Part shown: positions 43,213 to 51,418 of the stretch, one piece after another
How the letters are laid out: the number at the start of each line of letters is the position of its first letter
How positions within the stretch are numbered: position 1 is the first letter of the stretch
Origin: Roseovarius confluentis
GTDB taxonomy: Bacteria > Pseudomonadota > Alphaproteobacteria > Rhodobacterales > Rhodobacteraceae
DNA length: 64,000 bases
Assembly: GCF_002917925.1 (NCBI RefSeq)
Contig: NZ_PPFE01000004.1
Span: 1-64,000 of the forward strand
Direction of reading: 5' to 3'
The notes under the pieces: model-generated
What the model was told of the DNA's origin: nothing
Seen by the model: only the letters and a program-made list of their open reading frames with translations
The model's database searches: none
Made by a program: the position numbers and the translations under genes

Positions 43213-43674
43213 TCAGTTCAGCACGATCTCGATCATGTTCGAGCCGTCACGACGCGGGGTCGGCCCGGCCATCACAGAGGCCGTTCTCAGACCAAGCGCG
43301 CCGACGCGGTACATCCTATCGCCCGCCTCGGCCAGCGAGGCAGCATCTTGGCCGTCAAAGACCGCGATGACGCCTTCTGCGCGGGGCAGGTCGGTGGGCC
43401 TGTTGGGGCCGCTGTTGACCGGTTCGACCGCGATCAGGCGCATCGCGGTGCTGTGGCCGTTTTCGTCCTGAAAGCGGAAGCGGCGGCCGATATGGACCTC
43501 AAGCTCTGCCGCGCCGGAGGTGAGCCAGTTGAACGGACCCACCTGGGTCGCGGAAGTCACTGTTTCGGCCATGGATGTTGACGCGGTCGCCGCGGAGGGC
43601 AGCGCCACCATCGCGGCGCCCGCGGCGTTGAGCGCCACGAAGCCGCGTCTGCTGAGGGAAGTCTTGGTGCTCAT
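43213..43674 (-). CDS. Tat-exported DUF6916-like protein
   Basis: A 153-residue protein with an N-terminal twin-arginine signal (TSLSRRGFVALNAAGAAMVA) and likely cleavage after an Ala-rich stretch near residue 33. The mature part has VGPFNWLTSGAAELEVHIGR, FRFQDENGHSTAMRLIAVEP and MYRVGALGLRTASVMAGPTP, resembling the small domain at 42298. It is probably periplasmic or surface-bound. It precedes or pairs with the tail-collar gene on the same strand (62 bases away). No enzymatic motif is seen. Confidence 0.7.
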   Translation of the reverse strand: MSTKTSLSRRGFVALNAAGAAMVALPSAATASTSMAETVTSATQVGPFNWLTSGAAELEVHIGRRFRFQDENGHSTAMRLIAVEPVNSGPNRPTDLPRAEGVIAVFDGQDAASLAEAGDRMYRVGALGLRTASVMAGPTPRRDGSNMIEIVLN

Positions 43675-43736
43675 AGGGGCACTCCTTTCCGGGGGCAGAC
43701 CTTTGCCTTTGGGCGAAAGGTGCCCGGTTGACGGGC

Positions 43737-44264
43737 TTAGCTGCGCGAGGGGAAGATGCCCATCATCGCGATTTCGTAGTTCAGAGCGAGAAAGGGAGGC
43801 ATGTGGTTGAAAGGTTGGTTTCCGCCAGCGTTTGCTACAGTGACTGCTTCGGAGGCCATGGGCTGATTGGGGGCGGCGCCGGGAGGTGCGTAAATTTGCG
43901 AGACGCCCAGCAGGTTCCCTGAACCGCTTGTTTGCGTCGCGGGACCGGTTTCAGCATGCAGCGTCGCGGTGTGATTGTGCGACGGCATGTTCGTGATATT
44001 GAGCGTGGTCTGGTAATTCCCGGCTTTCTCGCCCCAGCGATAGTCCGGCAGGCCTGGCCCGTGCCCTATGCCGATGGCGGTGCGCCCGCGCAGGTCGGGC
44101 AGCCCGAAGGTGGTACGCCCGTCGCCCCCAAAGGTGTTGCCCAAAAGCGAGAACAGCGCCGTGTTCTGGCTGATCGCGATGATTTGCCCGGCGCAGAACG
44201 AAAAGCCGCGCTGCGCAAAATTGTAACCAACGAGGTAGATCTGTCCGAGAAAGGGTTCCGACAT
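43737..44264 (-). CDS. Phage tail collar-domain protein (microcystin-dependent-protein family)
   Basis: A 175-residue protein with the collar domain at the N terminus: SEPFLGQIYLVGYNFAQRGF, SFCAGQIIAISQNTALFSLL, GNTFGGDGRTTFGLPDLRGR, followed by LNITNMPSHNHTATLHA and MPPFLALNYEIAMMGIFPSR. These are diagnostic of the MdpB/tail-collar family. In phages it ends tail fibres; stand-alone copies are common in bacteria, with unclear roles, often in clusters. No other tail genes accompany it here except DUF2793 at 47629. Confidence 0.92.
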   Translation of the reverse strand: MSEPFLGQIYLVGYNFAQRGFSFCAGQIIAISQNTALFSLLGNTFGGDGRTTFGLPDLRGRTAIGIGHGPGLPDYRWGEKAGNYQTTLNITNMPSHNHTATLHAETGPATQTSGSGNLLGVSQIYAPPGAAPNQPMASEAVTVANAGGNQPFNHMPPFLALNYEIAMMGIFPSRS

Positions 44265-44419
44265 GTTTTTTCCTTTTAACTGGTCTGGAAATCTGGATGG
44301 AAGAGAACGTCACTCTTGAAACACGAAAATCGTCTCAGCAATGTCGCGCGATTAGCTATAGGTGCAACCTGCTGTCGGAACTCATCTTTACGTTGTTGTG
44401 CCCTAAGGTCAACCAAGGG

Positions 44420-46171
44420 CTATGAAAATGTGGGAATTTTCATTTTCGGAACGTCCAGAACTGCTTGCAGGGCCAGACTGACCGCATCCTGTTGCCGCAC
44501 GGCCTGCGAGTTCCAGTAACGCGATGTGTTCTTGTAAGGCAGTTTCATGTGCGGGTGGACATTTCGATGAAGGCGATATTGTGGTAGCACAATCGTGTCC
44601 GTCGCTGCGTCTTCCGGCGCCGCTTGGACATGCGCTGCGACCGCGCGAGTCAGAAGCCCCGGACCGGTTTTCGACCAGATGCTGTCATTGTCTCGCGCCA
44701 GAAGGGCGGCCATCGCCATGTCGATTGCGCGGCCTATCGCGGCATGGCCCGGTGGGGCGATGATCACGTTATTGGCCAACATCCCGAGGGGCTCGCGATA
44801 CACGATCAGTTTCTGACCATCTCCGACCAAATCGTTCGGATCGCCGGTCAGCATGTCGTCGGCGTCCGCGTAGATGCCGCCGCTGTGATAGAGCCTGCAA
44901 AGCCGGAAAAAATCGCTTTCTTCGGCCACATGGCGCGCCAGAACGAAAGCCCGGGCGTGGGTGGCGCCGAACGTGTCACCAAGCCACTTTTTTGCCGTTG
45001 GTTTGTCCAGACAAGAGTAGGTCCAGCCGGGCACATTTTGCCAGGTCTGCATGATCTGGGCTAGTTCCGGTGGGCGCGTCGAAGTGTTCCAGTACTGAAA
45101 GATATTGCGCGACAAGCTATCTGCACGAACGACCTGTGATGCCTCCCGTGAGGTCCATTGATCCAGCACGACGCTGGCGGCGTGAAGATTGGTTTCTGTC
45201 AGGCTTGGGTCCGGCAGCGCGCCCGAGTGCGACCCCTTGACGAGATTATAGAGCCGCAATTCGTTAAGTGCGACACCCGGAACACTGATTCCAAAATGGG
45301 CGCCCTTCCGTTTGGGAAAACGCGGATCATTGCGCAACGCGGCTGCCACCTCTTCTGCTTCCTTGAGGCACCCTTTGCTACAGTAGATCTGAAGAAGCAG
45401 CGTGTCGCCTGCAGGGCGCTGTCCGGCTTCAATTTCAGATTCGAGCAATTTCATCGCCTCGTCGATTTGACCCTGGGCGATCAAGAGTGTTCGGCGCAGG
45501 TCCGGCACATTTTTTGCCGGGAGCCGGTGCTCATTTGCCTCCAGCCAGTGCAGGCCGCCGTCGGGATCGCCAGCTTGCACGAAACTCCGAACGAGAACTA
45601 ACGCAATGCGGGGGGCGGCTGGCCAGCGCCGAGCGCACAGGCGAAGATAGCGCGATGCAAGCCTTGCCTGCCCGGTATCAATTAAGAGCTGTGCGGATTG
45701 GACGGCCGCTTCGGGAGATGTGGCGCGCTTGCGGAGGCTTCGGGCCAGCTCCAGCGCTTTATGTGGTCCGTCCAGAAGAAGCGACGCTTCAATCCGGAAC
45801 TGGGCCTCAAAGGTCGGTGCAACGCGGTCGCCAAGCGCCGATTTCATCTCAACGGCAAGAGATTTGTCTTCCATTTCGATGGCCAGCCGAAAAAGCGCCA
45901 TCGCCAAGGTCAGCTCGATCAGCATTCGGGTGCCTGCCTGGGAAATTCCGCGCGCAACAAGATCAGCGTGTCCCGCTGATCCTGCCAGGCGCAAGAACTG
46001 CCCGATTTGACCGTCGCTCAGGTCAGGCAAATGGTCTGCAAGCCAAGAGAGGATAGACCGGAGTTTGGTCTCGTCTTTTACCTTGATGTACAAATTCGCC
46101 AAAGCCAGAGCCCGCTCTTGGGTCATTGGCAGCGCATGATCCGGTTTCACAGGTTGGATTGTTGCGGACAT
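44420..46171 (-). CDS. TPR-containing glycosyltransferase with DXD sugar-binding domain (GT32-like)
   Basis: A 583-residue protein. Residues about 1-300 are helical, TPR-like (ALANLYIKVKDETKLRSILS, ASRYLRLCARRWPAAPRIAL). Then a GT32-type catalytic part: NIFQYWNTSTRPPELAQIMQ, AEESDFFRLCRLYHSGGIYA, DADDMLTGDPNDLVG (DXD), GHAAIGRAIDMAM and WSKTGPGLLTRAV. Such domains transfer mannose, galactose or similar. Its start directly abuts the stop of the TPR gene at 46172, so they are co-transcribed. It may glycosylate surface proteins such as the neighbouring RTX, Hint or collar proteins; this is inference. Confidence 0.86.
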   Translation of the reverse strand: MSATIQPVKPDHALPMTQERALALANLYIKVKDETKLRSILSWLADHLPDLSDGQIGQFLRLAGSAGHADLVARGISQAGTRMLIELTLAMALFRLAIEMEDKSLAVEMKSALGDRVAPTFEAQFRIEASLLLDGPHKALELARSLRKRATSPEAAVQSAQLLIDTGQARLASRYLRLCARRWPAAPRIALVLVRSFVQAGDPDGGLHWLEANEHRLPAKNVPDLRRTLLIAQGQIDEAMKLLESEIEAGQRPAGDTLLLQIYCSKGCLKEAEEVAAALRNDPRFPKRKGAHFGISVPGVALNELRLYNLVKGSHSGALPDPSLTETNLHAASVVLDQWTSREASQVVRADSLSRNIFQYWNTSTRPPELAQIMQTWQNVPGWTYSCLDKPTAKKWLGDTFGATHARAFVLARHVAEESDFFRLCRLYHSGGIYADADDMLTGDPNDLVGDGQKLIVYREPLGMLANNVIIAPPGHAAIGRAIDMAMAALLARDNDSIWSKTGPGLLTRAVAAHVQAAPEDAATDTIVLPQYRLHRNVHPHMKLPYKNTSRYWNSQAVRQQDAVSLALQAVLDVPKMKIPTFS

Positions 46172-47395
46172 TCAACGGACCGATGCAGGATTTGACCCAG
46201 TTTCCAGAAGCGCAATCGCGCGTTCGAGGTCGCCTCGGGACTCGGCTATCTTTGCAAGACTGTTCAAGGCTGGCCAGTTTTCCGGGTTGTCCTTCAGAAC
46301 TTGCGTATAGAGTGTCTCTGCCGCGTCGAGATCGCCCAGTTTATGCTTTACGCCTGCCAAGGCCAGACAGGTAGCCGCATCGTTGGGGGTTTTGCGGATC
46401 AAACTTTCCAGCACAGTAAGAGCTTCTTGTATTTTGCCAGCGGACTGCAAGACCTGTGCGTGCTTGCGACGTGACGCCAGGCTTTCGGGGTGTTTGGACA
46501 AAACGTCGTCGCAAAGTGCAAACGCCGTATTGTGGTCACCTTTGCGGAGCGCCGTGTCGATCTGAGCCAACAGCGCGCCTTCATGGCCGGGGTCATGTTC
46601 CAGGATTTGAGCCACCGCCGCATCTGCACCATCCAGATCGCGCAGCCTGCGCTTAATGTTTGCCATTGCCAAACAGGCGGGCGCATCGTCTGGCTTGTCG
46701 CGGATCAAGTCTTCAAGCACGGCCAAGGCTTCGTCCATTTTGCCGGTGGTTTGCAGAACCTGGGCGTGCTTTCGCTTTAGGATTACACTGTCGGCATGTT
46801 GCTTTCTGGCGGCGTTACAGAGAATGAGAGCGGCTTCGTGATCGCCGCGCTGCACGGCTGTATCGATTTGTGCCAAGAGTGCGCCTTCATGGCCGGGATC
46901 ATGCTCCAGAATTTGAGCCATCGCCGCCTCTGCGCCATCCAGATCGCCAAGCTTGCGCTTTAGGTTTGCCATTGCCAGACAGGCGGGCGCATCGCCTGGC
47001 TTGTCGCGGTTCAAGTCTTCAAGCACGGTCAGGGCTTCTGTCGTCCTGCCGGCGATCTGCAAGACCTGGGCGTGCTTACGTCTTACGAGCACGTTTTCGG
47101 GGTGTTCGGATCTGGCGGTGTCACAGAACGAAATGGCCGCATCCTGATCGCCGCGCCGCAAGGCGTTGTCAATTTGACCAAGCAGCGCGCCCGCATGGCT
47201 GGGGTCAAGCGCCAAAATCTGCGACATGAGTGCCTCTGCCGTCTCGAGATCGCCCAAATTGCGGAAAGCCGTGATCAGGGTGTGCCGCGTTGAAACAGCA
47301 ATTGGATCGGTAGAAGTGGAAGCGGGCAAAGCCGCAACCGCATCTTTCATCCGGCGATGAAAGTCATGGTAATCATTCGGTGTGGAGTTGGTCAT
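46172..47395 (-). CDS. TPR-repeat protein with 102-residue higher-order repeats
   Basis: A 407-residue, fully helical protein. After 47 N-terminal residues it contains three near-identical 102-residue units (each three 34-residue TPRs; for example LDPSHAGALLGQID, HDPGHEGALLAQID) and a partial fourth unit. It has no catalytic domain, signal or membrane helix, and probably serves as a scaffold for the glycosyltransferase encoded immediately downstream. The regular units point to recent internal duplication. Confidence 0.88.
   Translation of the reverse strand: MTNSTPNDYHDFHRRMKDAVAALPASTSTDPIAVSTRHTLITAFRNLGDLETAEALMSQILALDPSHAGALLGQIDNALRRGDQDAAISFCDTARSEHPENVLVRRKHAQVLQIAGRTTEALTVLEDLNRDKPGDAPACLAMANLKRKLGDLDGAEAAMAQILEHDPGHEGALLAQIDTAVQRGDHEAALILCNAARKQHADSVILKRKHAQVLQTTGKMDEALAVLEDLIRDKPDDAPACLAMANIKRRLRDLDGADAAVAQILEHDPGHEGALLAQIDTALRKGDHNTAFALCDDVLSKHPESLASRRKHAQVLQSAGKIQEALTVLESLIRKTPNDAATCLALAGVKHKLGDLDAAETLYTQVLKDNPENWPALNSLAKIAESRGDLERAIALLETGSNPASVR
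46337..47254 (-). repeat. Three tandem 306-bp coding repeats in the TPR gene
   Basis: Units run 47254-46949, 46948-46643 and 46642-46337 on the minus strand, each 102 codons with no length change. Segments such as the codons for ILEHDPGHEGALLAQID are almost identical at DNA level in units 2 and 3. Such repeats can expand or contract by recombination. Confidence 0.8.
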
Positions 47396-47628
47396 TGGTC
47401 TGTCGCGCTATGTACTGATACTGAACAATTGATTGATTGTGCTTTCTGAACCGAACCTTAGGTCGCGGCACCGGACACCTTCAATCCCTAAAGCAATCTG
47501 TTGTTAGGTCCAGTTTCGCGTCGTGGTTGCCTGTTGCTTCGGTCGAAGGTGAGCGTGCGCTGAGGTGGGGCTTGGTTAACAATTGGCGTCCACCCTGTTT
47601 GGAAACCTTCCGACTTATGGAGTGCGCC

Positions 47629-48756
47629 ATGTCAGATGTTTCCACCAGATTGAGCCTGCCTTACCTGCGTCCGGCACAGGCCCAAAAACACGTTACCCAT
47701 AATGAGGCATTGCTAATTCTGGATGCCTTGGTGCAGGCGGGCGTCACGGAGTTCGACGCATCGACGCCCCCCTCGACCCCGTCTGAGGGGGAGCTTTTCG
47801 CCCTGAGTGCGAGCCCCCAGGGCGATTGGTCCGGTGAGGGTGGCAAGCTTGCGTTCTACAGCGATGGTGCGTGGATTTTCTTCTCGCCCGCAGAGGGCTG
47901 GCGCGCGTGGGATCTTGCCGAAGGCCGACTGATGGTTTTCGAGACCGATGCCTGGGTCCCGGTGATCCCCGACTTGTCCGAGATCCAGGGTGTCGGGATC
48001 AGGACCGTTTGGGATCCCGTGAATAGGCTGTCCGTCGCGTCGGACGCGAGCCTGTTTTCACATTACGGCACTGACCACCGTATGAAGATCAACAAGGCTG
48101 ACAGTGCGGACACCGGCACCATTCTCTTCCAAAGCAATTGGACCGGGCACGCTGAAATCGGGCTTGCGGGGCAGGATGACTTTACACTCAAAGTCAGCGC
48201 CGATGGCGGGACCTGGACCGAAGCTCTGCGGTTTGATGCGACGACCGGCACGGCGACGGGGAGCGCGGTGCAAGCAAGCCCGGACGACGCGACGCCCGGT
48301 CGGTTGATGAGAGCCGATTGGGGCTATGGCCGCAGCACCCTGTTGGGCGGTGTTTCGCAGTCGGGAGGTGTTCCTACCGGAGCGGTCATTGAAAGCGGCT
48401 CGAACGCGAATGGTACCTACGTTCGATGGGCGGACGGCACGCAGATCTGCACGCGGAAACTCAGCATCGCCGGACTCGCCTGCGACATAGCCTCGGGTGC
48501 GCTCTACCGCAGCGGGCTGATCGGTTCCTATATTTATCCAGCGACTTTTGCATCGGTGGACTTTACCAACGTGACACTTAACGGATCCGATACAGCCGCC
48601 ATTCGAAATGGCGCTTTGCAGGCGCGGTTCGGCTTCTTTCAGGATGGCACGCCGAGTTTCTGGCACGGCTTGGTGCTGTTCTCGACATCCGCCGCAGCGG
48701 GGGTGGGAACGGATCACACGGTCTTTACCCTGTTCGCGATTGGCCGCTGGTTCTAG
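47629..48756 (+). CDS. DUF2793 domain protein (phage/gene-transfer-agent tail-like)
   Basis: A 375-residue protein with the DUF2793 N terminus: LSLPYLRPAQAQKHVTHNEA, ILDALVQAGVTEFDAS, KLAFYSDGAWIFFSPAEGWR and VFETDAWVPVIPDL. The C-terminal half is a beta-rich receptor-binding-like tail (ADWGYGRSTLLGG, SNANGTYVRWADGTQICTRK). The family is associated with phage or gene-transfer-agent tails in Rhodobacteraceae. ATG 47629 has GGAG seven bases upstream; an earlier frame start is unsupported. The 233-base gap before it presumably holds divergent promoters. Confidence 0.88.
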   Translation: MSDVSTRLSLPYLRPAQAQKHVTHNEALLILDALVQAGVTEFDASTPPSTPSEGELFALSASPQGDWSGEGGKLAFYSDGAWIFFSPAEGWRAWDLAEGRLMVFETDAWVPVIPDLSEIQGVGIRTVWDPVNRLSVASDASLFSHYGTDHRMKINKADSADTGTILFQSNWTGHAEIGLAGQDDFTLKVSADGGTWTEALRFDATTGTATGSAVQASPDDATPGRLMRADWGYGRSTLLGGVSQSGGVPTGAVIESGSNANGTYVRWADGTQICTRKLSIAGLACDIASGALYRSGLIGSYIYPATFASVDFTNVTLNGSDTAAIRNGALQARFGFFQDGTPSFWHGLVLFSTSAAAGVGTDHTVFTLFAIGRWF

Positions 48757-48816
48757 TTCACTTGCACCCCGGTCCGCTTGTGTCATTGCTTCACTCAAAC
48801 CCGATAAGGCAGAATA

Positions 48817-49113
48817 ATGCGAATTTCCTTTTCTCCGATCCGCTCAGACGATGATTTTTCTCTTGAGCGCCAGGGCGATACTTTGCTGGTCAACGGTTTT
48901 CCGTTGGATTTTTCTGATGTGGCACCTGGGTCAAGTCGGTCCATGACCGAGTGGCCGGCATCTGCCTTGTCGGCCGATCCAGAGCGTGGCGCCGATGGTG
49001 TTCTGAGCATTCAGCTCTTGCTGCCGCACGGCCCGAATGCCCCGAGTGAGAGACTTTATCCTGAGCCGATCTTCGTTGCACTTGACGGACCCATCGCTTT
49101 GCCCGGAAGCTGA
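48817..49113 (+). CDS. Small uncharacterised protein following DUF2793
   Basis: A 98-residue acidic protein: MRISFSPIRSDDDFSLERQG, LLVNGFPLDFSDVAPGSSRS, GVLSIQLLLPHGPNAPSERL. It resembles small proteins found after DUF2793 or tail-fibre genes, possibly fibre-assembly partners, but I cannot name a family with certainty. ATG 48817 is 60 bases after the DUF2793 stop, with AAGGCAG before it. It is convergent with glf, ten bases between stops. Confidence 0.72.
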   Translation: MRISFSPIRSDDDFSLERQGDTLLVNGFPLDFSDVAPGSSRSMTEWPASALSADPERGADGVLSIQLLLPHGPNAPSERLYPEPIFVALDGPIALPGS

Positions 49114-49123
49114 CCCAAGAGGT

Positions 49124-50275
49124 TCAGAGCGGCGAGACCAGGAACGGCGAAAGCCGTTCTCCCGAGGTCTGGGCGGTGAGGAAGGCTGTCGCGGCATCCA
49201 GGGCTTCACGTATGCATACGTCCATGTCCAGGTAGCGATAGGTCCCGAGTCGGCCGACGAATGTCACGCCCTTGGTTGTCTCGGCCTGCTGGACATAGTC
49301 GACAAGCAGTTGTTTTTCCGCAACAAGTCTTATCGGGTAATAGGGCATATCCTCGGGCCCGCACTCACGGGAATACTCACGGGTGATGATCGTGTCCTGA
49401 TGTGATTCCCAAGGCATGAAGTGCTTGTGTTCCGAGATGCGTGTGAACGGGACATCCCGATCTCCGAAGTTCATGACTGGGCACCCCTGGAAATCGCCTT
49501 TTTCGATCGAATGTTCGAAGTCCAGAGTCCTGTAACCAAGCCGACCCGAACGATAGCCGAAATAGGCGTCCAGCGGACCTGACCAGAACAGATGCGTGTC
49601 CGGTGGAACCTCGCGCGGATCAAGCTCTGTCGCGAGATGAAGCTTGATATCTGGATGGTCCAGCATTGCCTCTACGATCGGGGTATAGCCGGTTTCCGGC
49701 ATCGCTTGGATCGGGTGGGAGAAATAACTGCCTCCGTAGGTGAATCGAAGGGGCAGACGTTTCAGGATGGATGCCGGTAATTCGCGAGGAGACCGACCCC
49801 ATTGCTTTTCGGTGTAACCCTGAAAGAACGCCTCATAAAGGTCCTTTCCAATCATGGAAAGGGCCTGCTCTTCGAAGCTGACGGGCGCTTCGATCTGCTC
49901 GGCTTGACTGATTATAAAGGCGCGCGCCTCGTCGGGCCGCATCGCGCTATTGTAGAATTGGTTTATCGTGGCAAGCGTCACAGGCAGAGGATAGACGCGT
50001 CCTGATACCGTGCTCCAGACCTGATGACGGTAGGGTCGGAAGGTTCCGAAGCGGCGTATGTAATCCCAAACCTCATAATCCGCAGTGTGAAAGATGTGAG
50101 GCCCGTAGACATGTACCAGCACATTCGTTTTCGGGTCGCGCGCGGTGTGGCAATTTCCTGCGACGTGGTCGCGTAACTCGAAGACATCCACGGAATAGCC
50201 AGCTTCGGCGAGCTCTCTTGCTATGACTGCACCCGAGAGCCCGGCTCCCGCGATCCACACTGGAAGCTTTGGCAT
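49124..50275 (-). CDS. glf: UDP-galactopyranose mutase
   Basis: A 383-residue flavoprotein: FAD motif IAGAGLSGAVIARELAEAGY, HVYGPHIFHTADYEVWDYIR, YTEKQWGRSPRELPASILKR (with the conserved Arg), LFWSGPLDAYFGYRSGRLGY and YYPIRLVAEKQLLVDY. Length and motifs are full for the family. It interconverts UDP-Galp and UDP-Galf, the donor for galactofuranosyltransferases such as the candidate at 22493. It follows the epimerase by five bases, same strand. Confidence 0.96.
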   Translation of the reverse strand: MPKLPVWIAGAGLSGAVIARELAEAGYSVDVFELRDHVAGNCHTARDPKTNVLVHVYGPHIFHTADYEVWDYIRRFGTFRPYRHQVWSTVSGRVYPLPVTLATINQFYNSAMRPDEARAFIISQAEQIEAPVSFEEQALSMIGKDLYEAFFQGYTEKQWGRSPRELPASILKRLPLRFTYGGSYFSHPIQAMPETGYTPIVEAMLDHPDIKLHLATELDPREVPPDTHLFWSGPLDAYFGYRSGRLGYRTLDFEHSIEKGDFQGCPVMNFGDRDVPFTRISEHKHFMPWESHQDTIITREYSRECGPEDMPYYPIRLVAEKQLLVDYVQQAETTKGVTFVGRLGTYRYLDMDVCIREALDAATAFLTAQTSGERLSPFLVSPL

Positions 50276-50280
50276 TTGGG

Positions 50281-51249
50281 CTACTGGTCCAGATAATATG
50301 CGAGGGTTTGACGAATTCCTTCTTGAAGCGGCGTCACACCATCCTGCAGAAGATCCCGGACGTCATGGCTATTTGCGATCACATGACGTGGTTCGGTCTT
50401 CAGAAGGTCCGTGGCCGCTTCAGTCTTGCAGCGCAACTTTTTGCCAGATGCTGTTTCGATCGCGTGGACCACGTCCATCAAGGGGCTCGAAACACCGGAG
50501 CCAACCATGTTGACGGTCGACAGATCCGCGTTTTCATGAACGCGAAGCGCCTGGGTTGCAATTGCACGTCCAACATCGCCCGCATAGACAAAATCACGTT
50601 TTTGCTGACCGTCGCCGTTGATCGCGATCTCGTGCCCGGCAATCGCCGACCTGACAAAGACATGTATGGCGCTCTTTTTTTGTTCCGAGAAGCGACCGTA
50701 GACATTGGTCAGGCGGATCGCACTGTACGTAGCGCCGCGTTGCTCCACCAGCTTTTGCAGGATCAATTCCTCAGCAGCTTTCGTGGCGCCATAGAAGTTC
50801 TTGGGGCAATAAGCGGAGTCCTTGCGAACCTCGAAGGTTCCGTCAAACAAGGCGCCTGCAGTCGAAATCAGGATGAAGTGATCCTGCGGACGGATTGCGT
50901 CAAGAACGAAACGCGATGGCATGTCGATATTGGCAGCGATAAAATCCATGGGGCGCTCTCTGGACTCTGCCACACGAGTCTCGCCGGCCAAGAATACGAA
51001 GATGCGACCGCCCGTTCCGGATGTCCCGCTCTCAAGCGTGTCCAGGAATGTCAGCGCATCCGGGTCCTGATAGTTGCCGTGATAGGCGGGCAGGTCCAGC
51101 GACTTGTAATTCGGAGCGGCGTTTGCAAGGTTGTCGATCACTGCGGGCCTGAGCACGCCGAACGCATTCTGCGTGTTCATGACCTCCAGGACATTACGAC
51201 CGACAAAGCCGAAACCGCCCACGAGGATTACCGTGGAATTGCTCTGCAT
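50281..51249 (-). CDS. NAD-dependent sugar epimerase/dehydratase
   Basis: A 322-residue extended SDR: ILVGGFGFVGRNVLEVM (Rossmann motif), FVFLAGETRVAESRERP, HFILISTAGALF, KNFYGATKAAEELIL (Tyr-x-x-x-Lys), RLTNVYGRFSEQ and KRDFVYAGDVGRAI. Specificity is not clear; a UDP-sugar 4-epimerase or reductase is possible, and its place ahead of glf hints at galactose supply. ATG 51249 has GAGAGG upstream; the longer frame to 51438 would overlap the divergent 51419 gene. Confidence 0.85.
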   Translation of the reverse strand: MQSNSTVILVGGFGFVGRNVLEVMNTQNAFGVLRPAVIDNLANAAPNYKSLDLPAYHGNYQDPDALTFLDTLESGTSGTGGRIFVFLAGETRVAESRERPMDFIAANIDMPSRFVLDAIRPQDHFILISTAGALFDGTFEVRKDSAYCPKNFYGATKAAEELILQKLVEQRGATYSAIRLTNVYGRFSEQKKSAIHVFVRSAIAGHEIAINGDGQQKRDFVYAGDVGRAIATQALRVHENADLSTVNMVGSGVSSPLMDVVHAIETASGKKLRCKTEAATDLLKTEPRHVIANSHDVRDLLQDGVTPLQEGIRQTLAYYLDQ

Positions 51250-51418
51250 TCGTGCCGCCTCTCTGAGTTGATGCCTGCGGCTCACGCTTCTAGTGTGAAC
51301 GGCGGGAAAGATCAAACGGTTCGCAATTGCAGCGTGAACCGATTGAAACCCATGCGCGCCTTTTGTAAATGACGACGAGGTCGGTGACTTAGTGTTGGGT
51401 TGGCCGCAGGAGGGCTGG

